From Billgrantia ethanolica (GTDB lineage Bacteria > Pseudomonadota > Gammaproteobacteria > Pseudomonadales > Halomonadaceae), in contig NZ_JABFTX010000001.1 in NCBI RefSeq assembly GCF_021404305.1, positions 496,001 to 560,000 on the forward strand: 64,000 bases of DNA, read 5' to 3'. Numbering within the stretch: the stretch's first letter is position 1; each line of letters begins with the position of its first letter. The position numbers and the translations under genes were made by a program. This document shows positions 18,084 to 26,642 of this stretch, piece after piece. Under the pieces are notes generated by a model, which was not told the origin of the DNA, searched no databases, and saw only the letters and a list, made by a program, of their open reading frames with translations.

Positions 18084-20335
18084 GTCTCGTCCTCGGCGGC
18101 AGGTTGTGCCAACAGCGTGCGACAGCGGCGCCTGACCCAGGCGGCGATGGGCTCCTGTAGCAAGGCTTCGGCGGTGCGGGCATGCTCACGCCGATGGTCC
18201 TCGTCACCCAGGCGGCGGGCGCATTCGGCCAGCAGGGCGTGGGCCAGCAGCTGCTCGCTGCGACGTTCGAGCACACGGGCATGCTCCAGGGCCTCGCCGG
18301 CGCGCTGCCTGGCTGTTTCGGTTCGAGCGCGGGCCAGGTCGAGCCGTGCCGCCTGTAGCAGCAGCGTGGCCAGGCGATGGCGGGCATCGGCGTGGCGCAG
18401 AGTGACGAGTGCGACGCCGAAGGGAGCGGAGTCGTCCTCGAGAGCATACGTACACAGGGCCGCGGCGGCGTCTGCGTAAGGCGCCTCGCTGCCGTCGCGC
18501 AGGCGTTTGCCGAGTTCCTGCAGCTGAGCACAGCGCTCTTGGGCCTCTTGATAATCGTCTCGCTCCAGGTCGATCAGCAGCAGCGACTCCTGGGCCTGGA
18601 ACTCGCCCAGTCGGTCGCCCATGGCCTTGCACAGGGTACGCGCCTCGCGAAAGTAGCCCGCTGCCTTGTCGAAGCGATCCTCATGCAGGCTGAGCAGGCC
18701 TTGGGCCAGGGGAATGGCGGGATAACCGATGTGCTGCCGAGTGGCCAGTTCGCGTGCCTGCTCGAGCAGTTCGGCCGCCTGGTCAAGGTCGCGCTCCAGC
18801 ATGGCCAGGCAGCGCGCGGTTTCCGCCATGGCGATGACCTGCTCGCGGTCGTCGCCGCAGCGGGTTGCGCGCTCCGCCTGGAGAGCCTGCTCATGAGCGT
18901 CGCTCCACTGGCCGTGAGCCCAACGGATATGGCTGGCCAGCTGATAGCCGAGCCGGGCGTGGGCGAGGGCACCGTGTTCCAGCGCCTGCTCGGCAAGTGC
19001 CACCACTGCGCCGGCGCCGGCCTCCCAATCTGCCAGGGGGGCGGCACTGTAGAGAACGTCGTGCAGTTCGAGGGCGAGGCAGACACGCCGGGTGCCGGTC
19101 ATGCCATCGGTCAGCGCCAGGCCCTGCTGGGCGAATCGCTGGGCTTCCTCGTTGGCGCAATTGCGCAGACAGAAGCGTCCGGCTTCGATCATGGCCCGGG
19201 CTGCCTGGTCGAGGTCTCCACTGGCCAGTGCGTGATGTACCAGGCAATTGGCCTGTTGCATGTCGTTGAGGGGGCTTGCGGCCAGCCATTCGGCGATGCG
19301 CCGATGCATGGTCTGGCGGCGTACCGGGGAAATGGCATCGTACAGCTCGTCGGCCATGGCGCTGTGCATGAAGCGCAGGCCTTGAGCGCCGATGGAGAGC
19401 CACTGGTGGCGCTCGGCCACTTCCAGGGCGATACCGAGACGATTGGTATCGAGCCCCGAGACCTGACTCAGAGTAGTGAAATCAGCGTCAGGCGCCAACA
19501 GCGCTGCCCAGCGCATCACTTCCAGGGTGTCGCCTGTCAGGTCCGGGTGGATGCCCACCGGCACCGTGGTGTTAGGGATCGCACTGGCGACGTTCTCTAG
19601 TAGGGGCGTCGGCGAGAACTTCGTCTCCCGCCAGGCACGCAGCAACTGACCGTTGAGCGGCAGCCCCGCCTCGCGGATGAGCCGCACGCCCAGTTGTAGT
19701 TGCTGTTCGGCCTCGCGCGGACGACGCAGTGCCAGCAGCAAACGCACCAGCTGCGCACGCGCCGTCTCATTGAAGGGAGCCAGGCGTACCCAGGCATGAG
19801 CATGAGGCAGGGCGTGCTGCGGAGAGTCGGCGAGACGTTCGACCAGGGTCGTCAGCAGGGTCGTCTGGGCGCGTATGGCAGCTTCGCGTTCGGCCAGGCA
19901 CCAGCCGTGGAAGTCGTGAAAACGGTCCAGCTCCAGCCCCTCGAGAAAGGGACCACGGTAGCGGGTGGCAGTATGCTCGAGCGCTTCGATGTCGGCCTCT
20001 GCCAGGTCAGCGTTGCATAACGTATGCAGGCCGGCCACATCGATATCGATGTCGGAGGTATCCAGGCTCACGCCAAGCCGGTCGGCTCGCAGTCGTAGCC
20101 GACCCGGTGTATCCACCAGTCGGCGTAACTTCGACAGGCTCCAGCGCAGCGAGCCTCGGGGATCGTCGGGAAGCTCCCACAAGAGATCGCAAAGGTGCTC
20201 ACGGCTAAGGGGGCGTGAATGACGGGCCAGGTACGCAAGCAGGGCACGGGTCTTGCGCGAGGGCGGCAGCGACAATACCTGCCCGTCCCGAATGACTTCG
20301 AGATCGCCAAGCAGGTTGAGGGTCAGCGTGTTCAT
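18080..20335 (-). CDS. BTAD/SARP-like transcriptional regulator with TPR array
   Basis: A 751-residue regulator resembling actinobacterial SARP/AfsR-type activators. Residues 1-95 form an OmpR-like winged helix (LLGDLEVIRDGQVLSLPP, SREHLCDLLWELPDDPRGSLRWSLSKLRRLV). The bacterial transcriptional activator (BTAD) helical domain covers about 100-245. A long alpha-helical TPR-like array with repeated ALEHARLGY- and AQESLLLIDLERDDYQEA-type units fills the rest. There is no NB-ARC ATPase between them. I chose ATG 20335 (MNTLTLN) since the winged helix begins there; in-frame ATGs at 20398 and 20437 are possible. Divergent from the cysteine synthase fusion, which it may control. Confidence 0.78.
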   Translation of the reverse strand: MNTLTLNLLGDLEVIRDGQVLSLPPSRKTRALLAYLARHSRPLSREHLCDLLWELPDDPRGSLRWSLSKLRRLVDTPGRLRLRADRLGVSLDTSDIDIDVAGLHTLCNADLAEADIEALEHTATRYRGPFLEGLELDRFHDFHGWCLAEREAAIRAQTTLLTTLVERLADSPQHALPHAHAWVRLAPFNETARAQLVRLLLALRRPREAEQQLQLGVRLIREAGLPLNGQLLRAWRETKFSPTPLLENVASAIPNTTVPVGIHPDLTGDTLEVMRWAALLAPDADFTTLSQVSGLDTNRLGIALEVAERHQWLSIGAQGLRFMHSAMADELYDAISPVRRQTMHRRIAEWLAASPLNDMQQANCLVHHALASGDLDQAARAMIEAGRFCLRNCANEEAQRFAQQGLALTDGMTGTRRVCLALELHDVLYSAAPLADWEAGAGAVVALAEQALEHGALAHARLGYQLASHIRWAHGQWSDAHEQALQAERATRCGDDREQVIAMAETARCLAMLERDLDQAAELLEQARELATRQHIGYPAIPLAQGLLSLHEDRFDKAAGYFREARTLCKAMGDRLGEFQAQESLLLIDLERDDYQEAQERCAQLQELGKRLRDGSEAPYADAAAALCTYALEDDSAPFGVALVTLRHADARHRLATLLLQAARLDLARARTETARQRAGEALEHARVLERRSEQLLAHALLAECARRLGDEDHRREHARTAEALLQEPIAAWVRRRCRTLLAQPAAEDET

Positions 20336-20506
20336 GTCCGGACCCGGTGATGTCACGCTAGCAGTATAGTCGCCGATCGCGCCGGGCTGGCCTGTCATTT
20401 CATGGCCTTCTTCAAGTCCGCTGCCAGAAAAAACCACGCTGGCTCACACGCCGGCTTCCTCGGCATGGGGCGAAGCTGTCGGCATGATCATCCGAGGAGA
20501 CTCACC

Positions 20507-21997
20507 ATGACCCGCTACGCCAGCATTCTGGATACCATCGGCCGCACCCCGCTGGTGCGACTCGCCCGGCTTGCGCCGCCGACGGTGAACGTGCACGTGA
20601 AGGTGGAGGCCTTCAATCCCATGGGCTCGGTCAAGGACCGCATGGCGCTGGCGGTGATCGAGGCAGCCGAGCGAAGCGGTGACCTGCGTCCGGGCCAGAC
20701 GGTGATCGAGGCCACCAGCGGCAACACCGGCATCGGCCTGGCCATGGTCTGCGCCCGCAAGGGCTACCCGCTGGTGGTGACCATGGCGGAAAGCTTCAGC
20801 CTGGAGCGGCGCCGGCTGCTGCGTTTCCTCGGTGCCCGCGTGGTGCTCACGCCGGCCGCCGAGAAGGGCAGCGGCATGCTGGCCAAGGCAATCGAACTGG
20901 CAGAGAAGCACGGCTACTTCCTGTGCCGCCAGTTCGAGAACGAAGCCAACGCCGAGGTGCACAGCCGCACCACGGCACGGGAGATACTCGACGACATGCA
21001 GGGCGAGCCGATTCATGCCTGGGTCAGCGGCTTCGGCACCGGTGGCACGCTCAAGGGCGTGTCCCGGGTGCTCAAGGCGGCCGATCCGCGTATTCGCATC
21101 GTCGTTGCCGAGCCCGACAACGCCCCGCTGCTGGGCAGCGGCGAGGCGCAGCCGGCAGGCGTCAGCCATCCGCGCTTCCGTCCGCACCTGATGCAGGGCT
21201 GGAGCCCCGACTTCATCTCGCCGCTGACCCAGCAGGCGGTAGCTGCCGGCATGGTGGACGAGATCGTGCCGGTGGCCGGGGAGGAAGCCCTGCGGCTGGC
21301 CCGTGAGCTGGCTCGCAAGGAGGGTATCTTCGTTGGCATCTCGGCCGGCGCGACCCTGGCTGCGGCACTGGCGGTGGCCCGGCGAGCGCCGGCCGGCAGC
21401 CATATCGTCTGCATGCTGCCCGACACCGGTGAGCGCTACCAGTCCACCCCGCTGTTCGAGGGCATCGAGGACGAGATGAACGAGGAGGAGCTGGCCCTGT
21501 CGCGCTCAACGCCCGGCTGTCGTTTCGATGTGCCCGCGCCACGTCCGGCGGCCGTCCCCGCAGCGACGGCCATACAGCCGGTGGCTACGGCGTACGATGT
21601 CGAGGCCGAGCGATGCCTGGAGGCGTGCCTGGCCCAGGCGCCGGTGGTGATGTTCTCCCTTGCCTGGTGCGAGTTCTGCTGGGCGGCGCGCAAGCTGTTC
21701 GCCCGGTTGGGGGTCGACTACCTGAGCGTGGATCTCGATTCGCCCGCCTATCAGGCCGACGACATGGGCGTGCGCCTGCGCCCGGTGCTGGCGCGGCGTT
21801 GCGGAGCGCCGACCATCCCGCAGATCTTCATCGGTGGCGAGCCCCTCGGCGGCTGCGGCGAGCTGTTCGAGGCATGGCACGACGGCAGCCTGGGGCGGCG
21901 ACTCGCCGCCTGCAGTGTCGCATACGACGCCGAGGCCATCATCGACACCGAGCTGCTGCTGCCGGCCTGGCTGCATCCACGCTCCGCCACGGCCTGA
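20507..21997 (+). CDS. Cysteine synthase-glutaredoxin fusion protein
   Basis: A 496-residue fusion. Residues 1-320 form a PLP-dependent O-acetylserine sulfhydrylase/cystathionine beta-synthase fold: PLP lysine K43 in GSVKDRM, substrate loop TSGNTG (70-75), phosphate cradle GFGTGGTLKG, and GISAGAT near the end. After a Pro/Ala-rich linker (about 335-365) comes a glutaredoxin-like domain with the active-site CEFC motif, the cis-proline segment TIPQIFI and GGCGELFE. A GAGGAGA site precedes the ATG. The fusion suggests synthesis or redox handling of a thiol product; the true amino acceptor and sulfur donor are unknown. An 11-bp gap separates it from the next gene. Confidence 0.85.
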   Translation: MTRYASILDTIGRTPLVRLARLAPPTVNVHVKVEAFNPMGSVKDRMALAVIEAAERSGDLRPGQTVIEATSGNTGIGLAMVCARKGYPLVVTMAESFSLERRRLLRFLGARVVLTPAAEKGSGMLAKAIELAEKHGYFLCRQFENEANAEVHSRTTAREILDDMQGEPIHAWVSGFGTGGTLKGVSRVLKAADPRIRIVVAEPDNAPLLGSGEAQPAGVSHPRFRPHLMQGWSPDFISPLTQQAVAAGMVDEIVPVAGEEALRLARELARKEGIFVGISAGATLAAALAVARRAPAGSHIVCMLPDTGERYQSTPLFEGIEDEMNEEELALSRSTPGCRFDVPAPRPAAVPAATAIQPVATAYDVEAERCLEACLAQAPVVMFSLAWCEFCWAARKLFARLGVDYLSVDLDSPAYQADDMGVRLRPVLARRCGAPTIPQIFIGGEPLGGCGELFEAWHDGSLGRRLAACSVAYDAEAIIDTELLLPAWLHPRSATA

Positions 21998-22008
21998 GGG
22001 AGAGAGCC

Positions 22009-22710
22009 ATGAGCTATATCGCAACGACGCCACCCGAGCAGGCCGAAGGCGAGGTCCTGGACATGTATCAGCGCCAGCTGGCGCACTTCGGCTACCTGCC
22101 CAACTATGCCCGGGTGTTCTGCCATCGCCCCGAGGTGATGAAGGCCTGGGCGACGCTGATCGCCACCGTCCGCCGCCCCATGGAGGCGCGCCGCTACGAA
22201 CTGGTGACCGTTGCCGCCGCCCGGGCCCTGGGCAACTCCTACTGCTCGTTGGCCCATGCCAAGTTCCTCTCGGACCTGGTGGGCATGGCGGCCACCCAGT
22301 CCATGCTACTCGGAGAGGAAGGCGCGCCCGACCCGACCGAGCGCGATATCATGGCCTTTGCCGCCAAGGTGGCCTGCCGCGCTCAGGAGGTCGGCGGCGA
22401 GGATATCGAAACACTGCGCGCCCATGGGCTTGGCGACGACGAAATATTCGACATTGTTGCCGTGGTCGCCGGGCGCGCCTTCTTCACGCGTATTCTCGAC
22501 GGCTTGGGGGCCGAACCCGATGCCGCCTACCGCGAGCTGCCCACCGAGCTGAGTAAAGCGCTTTGCGTGGGCAGACCGATAGCGTCGCCCAGTGTCTCAA
22601 CCACGGCTTCGATCGCCTGCGGATCGATCCCGGTGCCGGGGCCAGAACACCAGGCGGAGTGCACGATGGCGGTAAGTTCCTTGACGCCACCCTCGGCCAC
22701 CGGCAAGTGA
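22009..22710 (+). CDS. Carboxymuconolactone decarboxylase-family (AhpD-like) protein
   Basis: A 233-residue AhpD-like protein. The core matches the peroxidase-related CMD branch: YLPNYARVF near residue 30 and the putative redox motif SYCSLAHAKF near 78-87, where a CxxxH arrangement replaces CxxC. The core ends in LCVGRPIA around residue 192, where relatives normally stop. The remaining ~40 residues are low-complexity and lie antisense to the neighbouring metallo-beta-lactamase gene, so the stop may have been lost by a late frameshift. A TAG occurs one frame over at 22580-22582. Co-transcribed with the cysteine synthase fusion. Confidence 0.78.
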   Translation: MSYIATTPPEQAEGEVLDMYQRQLAHFGYLPNYARVFCHRPEVMKAWATLIATVRRPMEARRYELVTVAAARALGNSYCSLAHAKFLSDLVGMAATQSMLLGEEGAPDPTERDIMAFAAKVACRAQEVGGEDIETLRAHGLGDDEIFDIVAVVAGRAFFTRILDGLGAEPDAAYRELPTELSKALCVGRPIASPSVSTTASIACGSIPVPGPEHQAECTMAVSSLTPPSATGK

Positions 22711-23390
22711 CCGGAGAGTACGGTGGTCGGCGCCAGGCGCTCCAGGCCATGCAGTGCGCGGCCCAGGGCAGCGCGATCGGCCGTGGCCAGCCAGGGAGCA
22801 TCGATCGCTGACCAGGCCACCAGGCCATCCCGTAGCGTGGAGGTCGCAATCTCCCTTACGCTCTCGGCCGGCTGAGGAAGCAGGGCGCCGAAGCTGTCGG
22901 CGGCAAACAGGGTTCGCGAGCGAGTATCGAAGAAGCCGAGGGTTTCCGGTGCGTCGTAGTAAGGCGGACGCAGCGGAACCAGCTCGCGATCTCCCAGCGT
23001 GAGTCGTGCACCGGGCTCCAGCAGGTGCACGCGACTGACGTCGAGGCCGAGCAGCCCCATCTTGCCCATGCCGAGGAAACTGGTCACGACCCTTGCGCTG
23101 GGCGCGCGCTCCAGGATGCGGGCCAGATTGCCGATATGGTCGGCATCGGTATGGCTCAGCCAGATCCAGCGCAGGTCGGTGAGGTCGATTTCCGCCTCGA
23201 GGGCATCGAGGAACGAGTCGCCGAGTGCGGCCAGTCCGGTGTCGACCAGAACCGGCTCACTCCCCTTGTGCAGGAAAGCGTTGATCGCCAAGCCTCCCAT
23301 GCCGGGCAATGGCAGGAAGGCGGGCAATACATGCCAGTCGCTCCCGGCCTCGAGGGTGTGCAGCATCGTTGGGTTGTTGTCGTGGCTCAT
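22527..23390 (-). CDS. Metallo-beta-lactamase-fold hydrolase
   Basis: A 287-residue MBL-fold protein. The zinc motif is WLSHTDADHIGNL (HxDxDH, a variant of HxHxDH), preceded by VDTGLAALGDSFLDALE and followed by later ligands such as the Asp in LFAADSFGALLP. An Asp at the second motif position suggests a subgroup with altered metal site. Start 23390 (MSHDNNP) has GGAGG just upstream. It is divergent from a TetR regulator and shares dyads with it, so it is probably repressed by that protein. Its 3' end overlaps the CMD-like gene by 184 bp. Substrate unknown. Confidence 0.8.
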   Translation of the reverse strand: MSHDNNPTMLHTLEAGSDWHVLPAFLPLPGMGGLAINAFLHKGSEPVLVDTGLAALGDSFLDALEAEIDLTDLRWIWLSHTDADHIGNLARILERAPSARVVTSFLGMGKMGLLGLDVSRVHLLEPGARLTLGDRELVPLRPPYYDAPETLGFFDTRSRTLFAADSFGALLPQPAESVREIATSTLRDGLVAWSAIDAPWLATADRAALGRALHGLERLAPTTVLSGHLPVAEGGVKELTAIVHSAWCSGPGTGIDPQAIEAVVETLGDAIGLPTQSALLSSVGSSR

Positions 23391-23418
23391 GGTGGCCTCC
23401 GCTGGGCTCTCATTTTCA

Positions 23419-23436
23419 GTGAACACCGTTGTTCAC
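23419..23436. promoter_or_regulatory. TetR operator candidate 1
   Basis: Dyad GTGAACA-N4-TGTTCAC lies 29 bp before the metallo-beta-lactamase start in the divergent promoter. A second related site near the TetR start supports recognition by the same regulator. Confidence 0.65.
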
Positions 23437-23480
23437 ATCGAGAGTGATAAGCCCGGCGGAGCCGCTTGTCAAGATTTGAA

Positions 23481-23496
23481 TAAACATGTATGTTCA
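23481..23496. promoter_or_regulatory. TetR operator candidate 2
   Basis: TAAACATGTATGTTCA matches the half-sites of the first dyad (T-R-A-ACA / TGTTCA, 16 bp). It ends 5 bp before the TetR start codon, where binding would block both ribosome access and transcription. This suggests autorepression. Confidence 0.55.
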
Positions 23497-23500
23497 TTGA

Positions 23501-24088
23501 ATGACAAAGACACGCCGTTATACCCAGCGCAAGCGCGCCGCCGACCGTGAAGAGACCCGCCTGCGTATCGTCGAGGCGGCGATGGCACTGCACGAGGAGA
23601 TCGGGCCAAGCGACACGACTATCAGCGCCATCGCCCAGCGGGCGGGCGTCCAGCGCCTGACCGTCTATCGCCATTTCCCCGACGAAACTGCGGTATTCGA
23701 GGCGTGCACCAGCCATTGGCTCGAGCTGAACCCACCGCCGGTGCCAACTGCCTGGGAGGCCTGCGAAGGCGACGATGAGCGGGTGTATGCGGCGCTGCTG
23801 GCCTTTTATCGCTACTACCGGGGTACCCAGCGCATGTGGCAGGGTGCACATCGCGATGAGCCGAAGGTACCGGCGATCCAGGGGCCCATGGCGGAGTTCC
23901 GCGCTTATCTGCATGGGGTCGGCGAGGAAATTGGCAAAAGCTGCGCGGCGGGCGGGGATTCACGCCTGACGATCACGTTGCAGCATGCCCTGGCTTTCAC
24001 CACCTGGGCCTCGCTGGAGTCGTTGGGACTCGATGACGAGGCCAAGGCGGATTTGGCGCTGGCATGGGTGCAGGGGCTAGAACGCTGA
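23501..24088 (+). CDS. TetR-family transcriptional regulator
   Basis: A 195-residue TetR-type repressor. The N-terminal DNA-binding domain spans about 18-65 (RLRIVEAAMALHEEIGP, TTISAIAQRAGVQRLTVYRHFPDE). The C-terminal ligand domain is alpha-helical and specific to this branch. It is divergent from the metallo-beta-lactamase-fold gene with two matching dyads between them, so repression of that gene and of itself is likely. The inducer is unknown. Confidence 0.88.
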   Translation: MTKTRRYTQRKRAADREETRLRIVEAAMALHEEIGPSDTTISAIAQRAGVQRLTVYRHFPDETAVFEACTSHWLELNPPPVPTAWEACEGDDERVYAALLAFYRYYRGTQRMWQGAHRDEPKVPAIQGPMAEFRAYLHGVGEEIGKSCAAGGDSRLTITLQHALAFTTWASLESLGLDDEAKADLALAWVQGLER

Positions 24089-24168
24089 AACGTCTCCCGG
24101 CATTTTTCATGTAGGTGAGCGACTGAGCTATTGCATCGGCTGGCCGCTACGGAGAAGGAGGAGATGCC

Positions 24169-24513
24169 GTGAGCGAATATACGGATTCGCTGCGCGACGT
24201 GTTCGAGCTGTTCGGTCCCATCACCGCGCGGCGCATGTTTGGCGGCCACGGCATCTATCATGATGGCCTGATGTTCGCACTGGTGGCCGACGAAACACTC
24301 TATCTCAAGGTCGATGCGCACAACCTTGGCGACTTCGAGCGCGAGGGACTCGAGCCGTTCGAGTACGACAAGGGCGGCAGGCTGGTGCAGATGTCCTACT
24401 ACCAGGCGCCGGAGGAGCTGTTCGAGGACCGCGAGCTGGCCGCAGCCTGGGCACGCCGCTCCTTCGAGGCCGCCCTACGCGCTCAGGCGGGCAAGCGCAA
24501 GACGAAACCCTGA
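24169..24513 (+). CDS. TfoX/Sxy N-terminal domain protein
   Basis: A 114-residue protein consisting only of the TfoX N-terminal domain (LFGPITARRMFGGHGIYHDGLMFALV; DETLYLKVD). The C-terminal half of full-length TfoX/Sxy competence activators is absent. The start codon is GTG at 24169, with GGAGG eight bases upstream. Stand-alone TfoX-N proteins are common and have no firmly known function. Located 80 bp after the TetR gene in the same direction. Confidence 0.85.
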   Translation: MSEYTDSLRDVFELFGPITARRMFGGHGIYHDGLMFALVADETLYLKVDAHNLGDFEREGLEPFEYDKGGRLVQMSYYQAPEELFEDRELAAAWARRSFEAALRAQAGKRKTKP

Positions 24514-24530
24514 GGCCCGGCCGGTGACGT

Positions 24531-24938
24531 TCAGATGGTGGGCGGCCCCTTGAGCTCGACGGTGTTGCCTTCGGGGTCTTCGAGGTAGAGCGAGGGGCCT
24601 GTGCCCTCGGCGCCGTAGCGTTGCATGAGCTCTCCGGCCTCGATGCCGTGCGTGGCCAGATGTCGGCGAATCGCCACCTCGTCGAAGGGTTCCAGGCGCA
24701 GGCAGAAGTGATCGAGATTGCGCCCCTCGCGGCTCGGGGCGGCGCCGCCACGCTGCCCCAGCGGGCCTGTCACGGGGACCAGGTCGATCAGGCTGCGTCC
24801 GGCGCGCAGTTGGATCAGGCCGATCTCTTCCTGACGCTTCTCCACCGTGCAGCCGAGCACGTCGCAGTAGAAGGCGAGCATGGCGTCGGTGTCGCGGATG
24901 CGCAGCACCAGATGATCGATTCCTTGGATAGGCAGCAT
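24531..24938 (-). CDS. VOC-family (glyoxalase/dioxygenase fold) protein
   Basis: A 135-residue vicinal-oxygen-chelate protein with two beta-alpha-beta-beta-beta modules. Candidate metal ligands are His9 (GIDHLVL), His77 (NLDHFCL) and Glu128 (GNTVELKG). Signature DPEGNTVEL is near the C-terminus. It could be a glyoxalase-like isomerase, thiol transferase or ring-cleavage enzyme; nothing here distinguishes them. It lies 70 bp downstream of the GltS-like gene in the same direction. Confidence 0.82.
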   Translation of the reverse strand: MLPIQGIDHLVLRIRDTDAMLAFYCDVLGCTVEKRQEEIGLIQLRAGRSLIDLVPVTGPLGQRGGAAPSREGRNLDHFCLRLEPFDEVAIRRHLATHGIEAGELMQRYGAEGTGPSLYLEDPEGNTVELKGPPTI

Positions 24939-25008
24939 GCTTTCCCGCTTCTCATGAGGAGCCCATCGACACTATGGCTCAGGCGGTCGGCAGGCTCCAG
25001 CGCTTGAG

Positions 25009-26472
25009 TCACTTCCACCTGCCGCGCCCTCGCTCCGGTACCATGCGGCCGAAGTAGAGCAGGCCGAAGATCAGCCAGGCGACGGTCAGCACCAGGGCCA
25101 AACCCAGGATGGCGGGGGCGCCGAATTGGGCGATGAGCGGCAGCGATGCCGCGGTGAAGAGCCCGCCGCCGACCACCGGTTCGAACATCAGCTGCTTGTA
25201 GCCGAAGCTTTCGAAGGCGCCGGAGCGGTTCTTGGGGTCGGCCATCCGCATCAGCAGCAAGCCGGTGACGGTCACCCCCATGGACTGGCCGAAGTCGCCG
25301 ATGCCGCGCTCGAACCAGTTCTCGGGGATTACCCGCGGGGCGATCACGATCAGAACGAACAGCGACCAACCGATGCCCGCCAGGGCCAGCAGCAGGAACG
25401 GAATGAAGTGCTCGCCCAGGGCGGTGAGCGACAGGGTGGCCAGCGCCGCGACGATGGTGAAGTCGAGGGCGGTGCCGGCGATGCGTGCCATGGTGCGGCT
25501 GGAGACGTGGGGTTCGAGGCCGAAGCGCGTCACGCTCAGCTGCACGATCACGCCGCCGATCATGGCGATGGGGAACAGCGGCACGTGGGCGAGGATTTCC
25601 AGGCCGTCGTTGCGGGCCCAGGTCTGCTGCTCGATCCATTGCAGGGCGGTTAGGATCAGCCAGCCGATGGCGATGGCGATGCCGACCAGGCCGATATGCA
25701 GGCTCAGCGGATCGGCGGTTTCCTCTTCCTGGGCCAGGTCCTTCTTGAACTCGCTGTACTCCTCGGTAGGCGGCAGTTCGTTTTCCTCGCCCTGGGACAT
25801 GGCCTGGGCTTCGTCCAGTGCCTCCGAGGTCTTACGCGTCTTGTCCAGGCTGATGACCCCGCGCCGGGCGGCGATGTTGATCATCAGCGTACCGATCAGC
25901 ACCCCCGAGACGATGCCCACGGTAGCCAGCCCAAGTGCCAGGTCGGCACCCTCCTCGAAGCCGAGCTCGGCGAAGGTATCGGCCATGCCGGCAGCGGTGC
26001 CGTGGCCGCCTTCGAAGCCGATCTCGATCAGGGCGCCGGCCATGGGGTTCATGCCGAACACGGGCGCGAGAATGAGGATCGCCAGGGTCAGGCCGACCAC
26101 GTACTGGCCCCAGGCCATGGTCTGGCCCACCACCACCTGCGGCCCGGCGCGCATCCAGATGGTGCGTAGCCCGGGGATCGGTCGGCCGATGAAGAGCGCG
26201 GCAAACACCACGTTGATCAGCAGGCCGGGCAGGGCGGCCCAGCTCTCGAAAACGTACTCGGGAAACAGGCCGGCGGCTTCCTCGAAGGGAGCGGTAACGA
26301 CGCGGCCCGCCACCTCCGGGCCGAGCAGCAGCAGGATCGCACCGCCGATCACCGAGCTTGGCAGGAACAGTCGCCGTAGCCAGGGCGAAACGTTGCGAAT
26401 GGCATTGCTGGCCAGCAGCACCAGCGAGATCAGCACCAGGGCAATGAAAAGCTCGCCCACCGTCATGGTCAT
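25009..26472 (-). CDS. GltS-like sodium/carboxylate symporter
   Basis: A 487-residue inner-membrane protein with about ten to twelve hydrophobic helices. It carries the GltS-family pore motif GGHGTAAGM (after IEIGFE) and an acidic cytoplasmic loop (about 215-260, including QGEENELPPTEEYSEF) between the two repeat halves. Classical GltS is about 400 residues, so the extended loop is a distinction. Probably imports glutamate or a related anion with sodium; the substrate is not proven. A sodium-linked carrier suits a halophile. Confidence 0.82.
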   Translation of the reverse strand: MTMTVGELFIALVLISLVLLASNAIRNVSPWLRRLFLPSSVIGGAILLLLGPEVAGRVVTAPFEEAAGLFPEYVFESWAALPGLLINVVFAALFIGRPIPGLRTIWMRAGPQVVVGQTMAWGQYVVGLTLAILILAPVFGMNPMAGALIEIGFEGGHGTAAGMADTFAELGFEEGADLALGLATVGIVSGVLIGTLMINIAARRGVISLDKTRKTSEALDEAQAMSQGEENELPPTEEYSEFKKDLAQEEETADPLSLHIGLVGIAIAIGWLILTALQWIEQQTWARNDGLEILAHVPLFPIAMIGGVIVQLSVTRFGLEPHVSSRTMARIAGTALDFTIVAALATLSLTALGEHFIPFLLLALAGIGWSLFVLIVIAPRVIPENWFERGIGDFGQSMGVTVTGLLLMRMADPKNRSGAFESFGYKQLMFEPVVGGGLFTAASLPLIAQFGAPAILGLALVLTVAWLIFGLLYFGRMVPERGRGRWK

Positions 26473-26642
26473 GTCGTTCTCCTTCCTTGGGCTGGCTTCC
26501 TTTTACCTCATGCCACGTTACAGATTAGCTGAATTTCGTTGCTTCGCTGAACCAGCAGACGTGCCAATGCCGTCCAGAATTCGTGGTGGCGTCAAAGCAT
26601 GTCAATATTGATAGGGCCGAATCGCCTAGGATCGACACCCAC

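Noticed and set aside
17431..18531. In-frame upstream extension of the OsmC-like gene to 553 residues
   Set aside because: The extension runs through the DUF4242-like and BTAD genes in another frame and has no domain; the ATG at 17430 has a good ribosome site.
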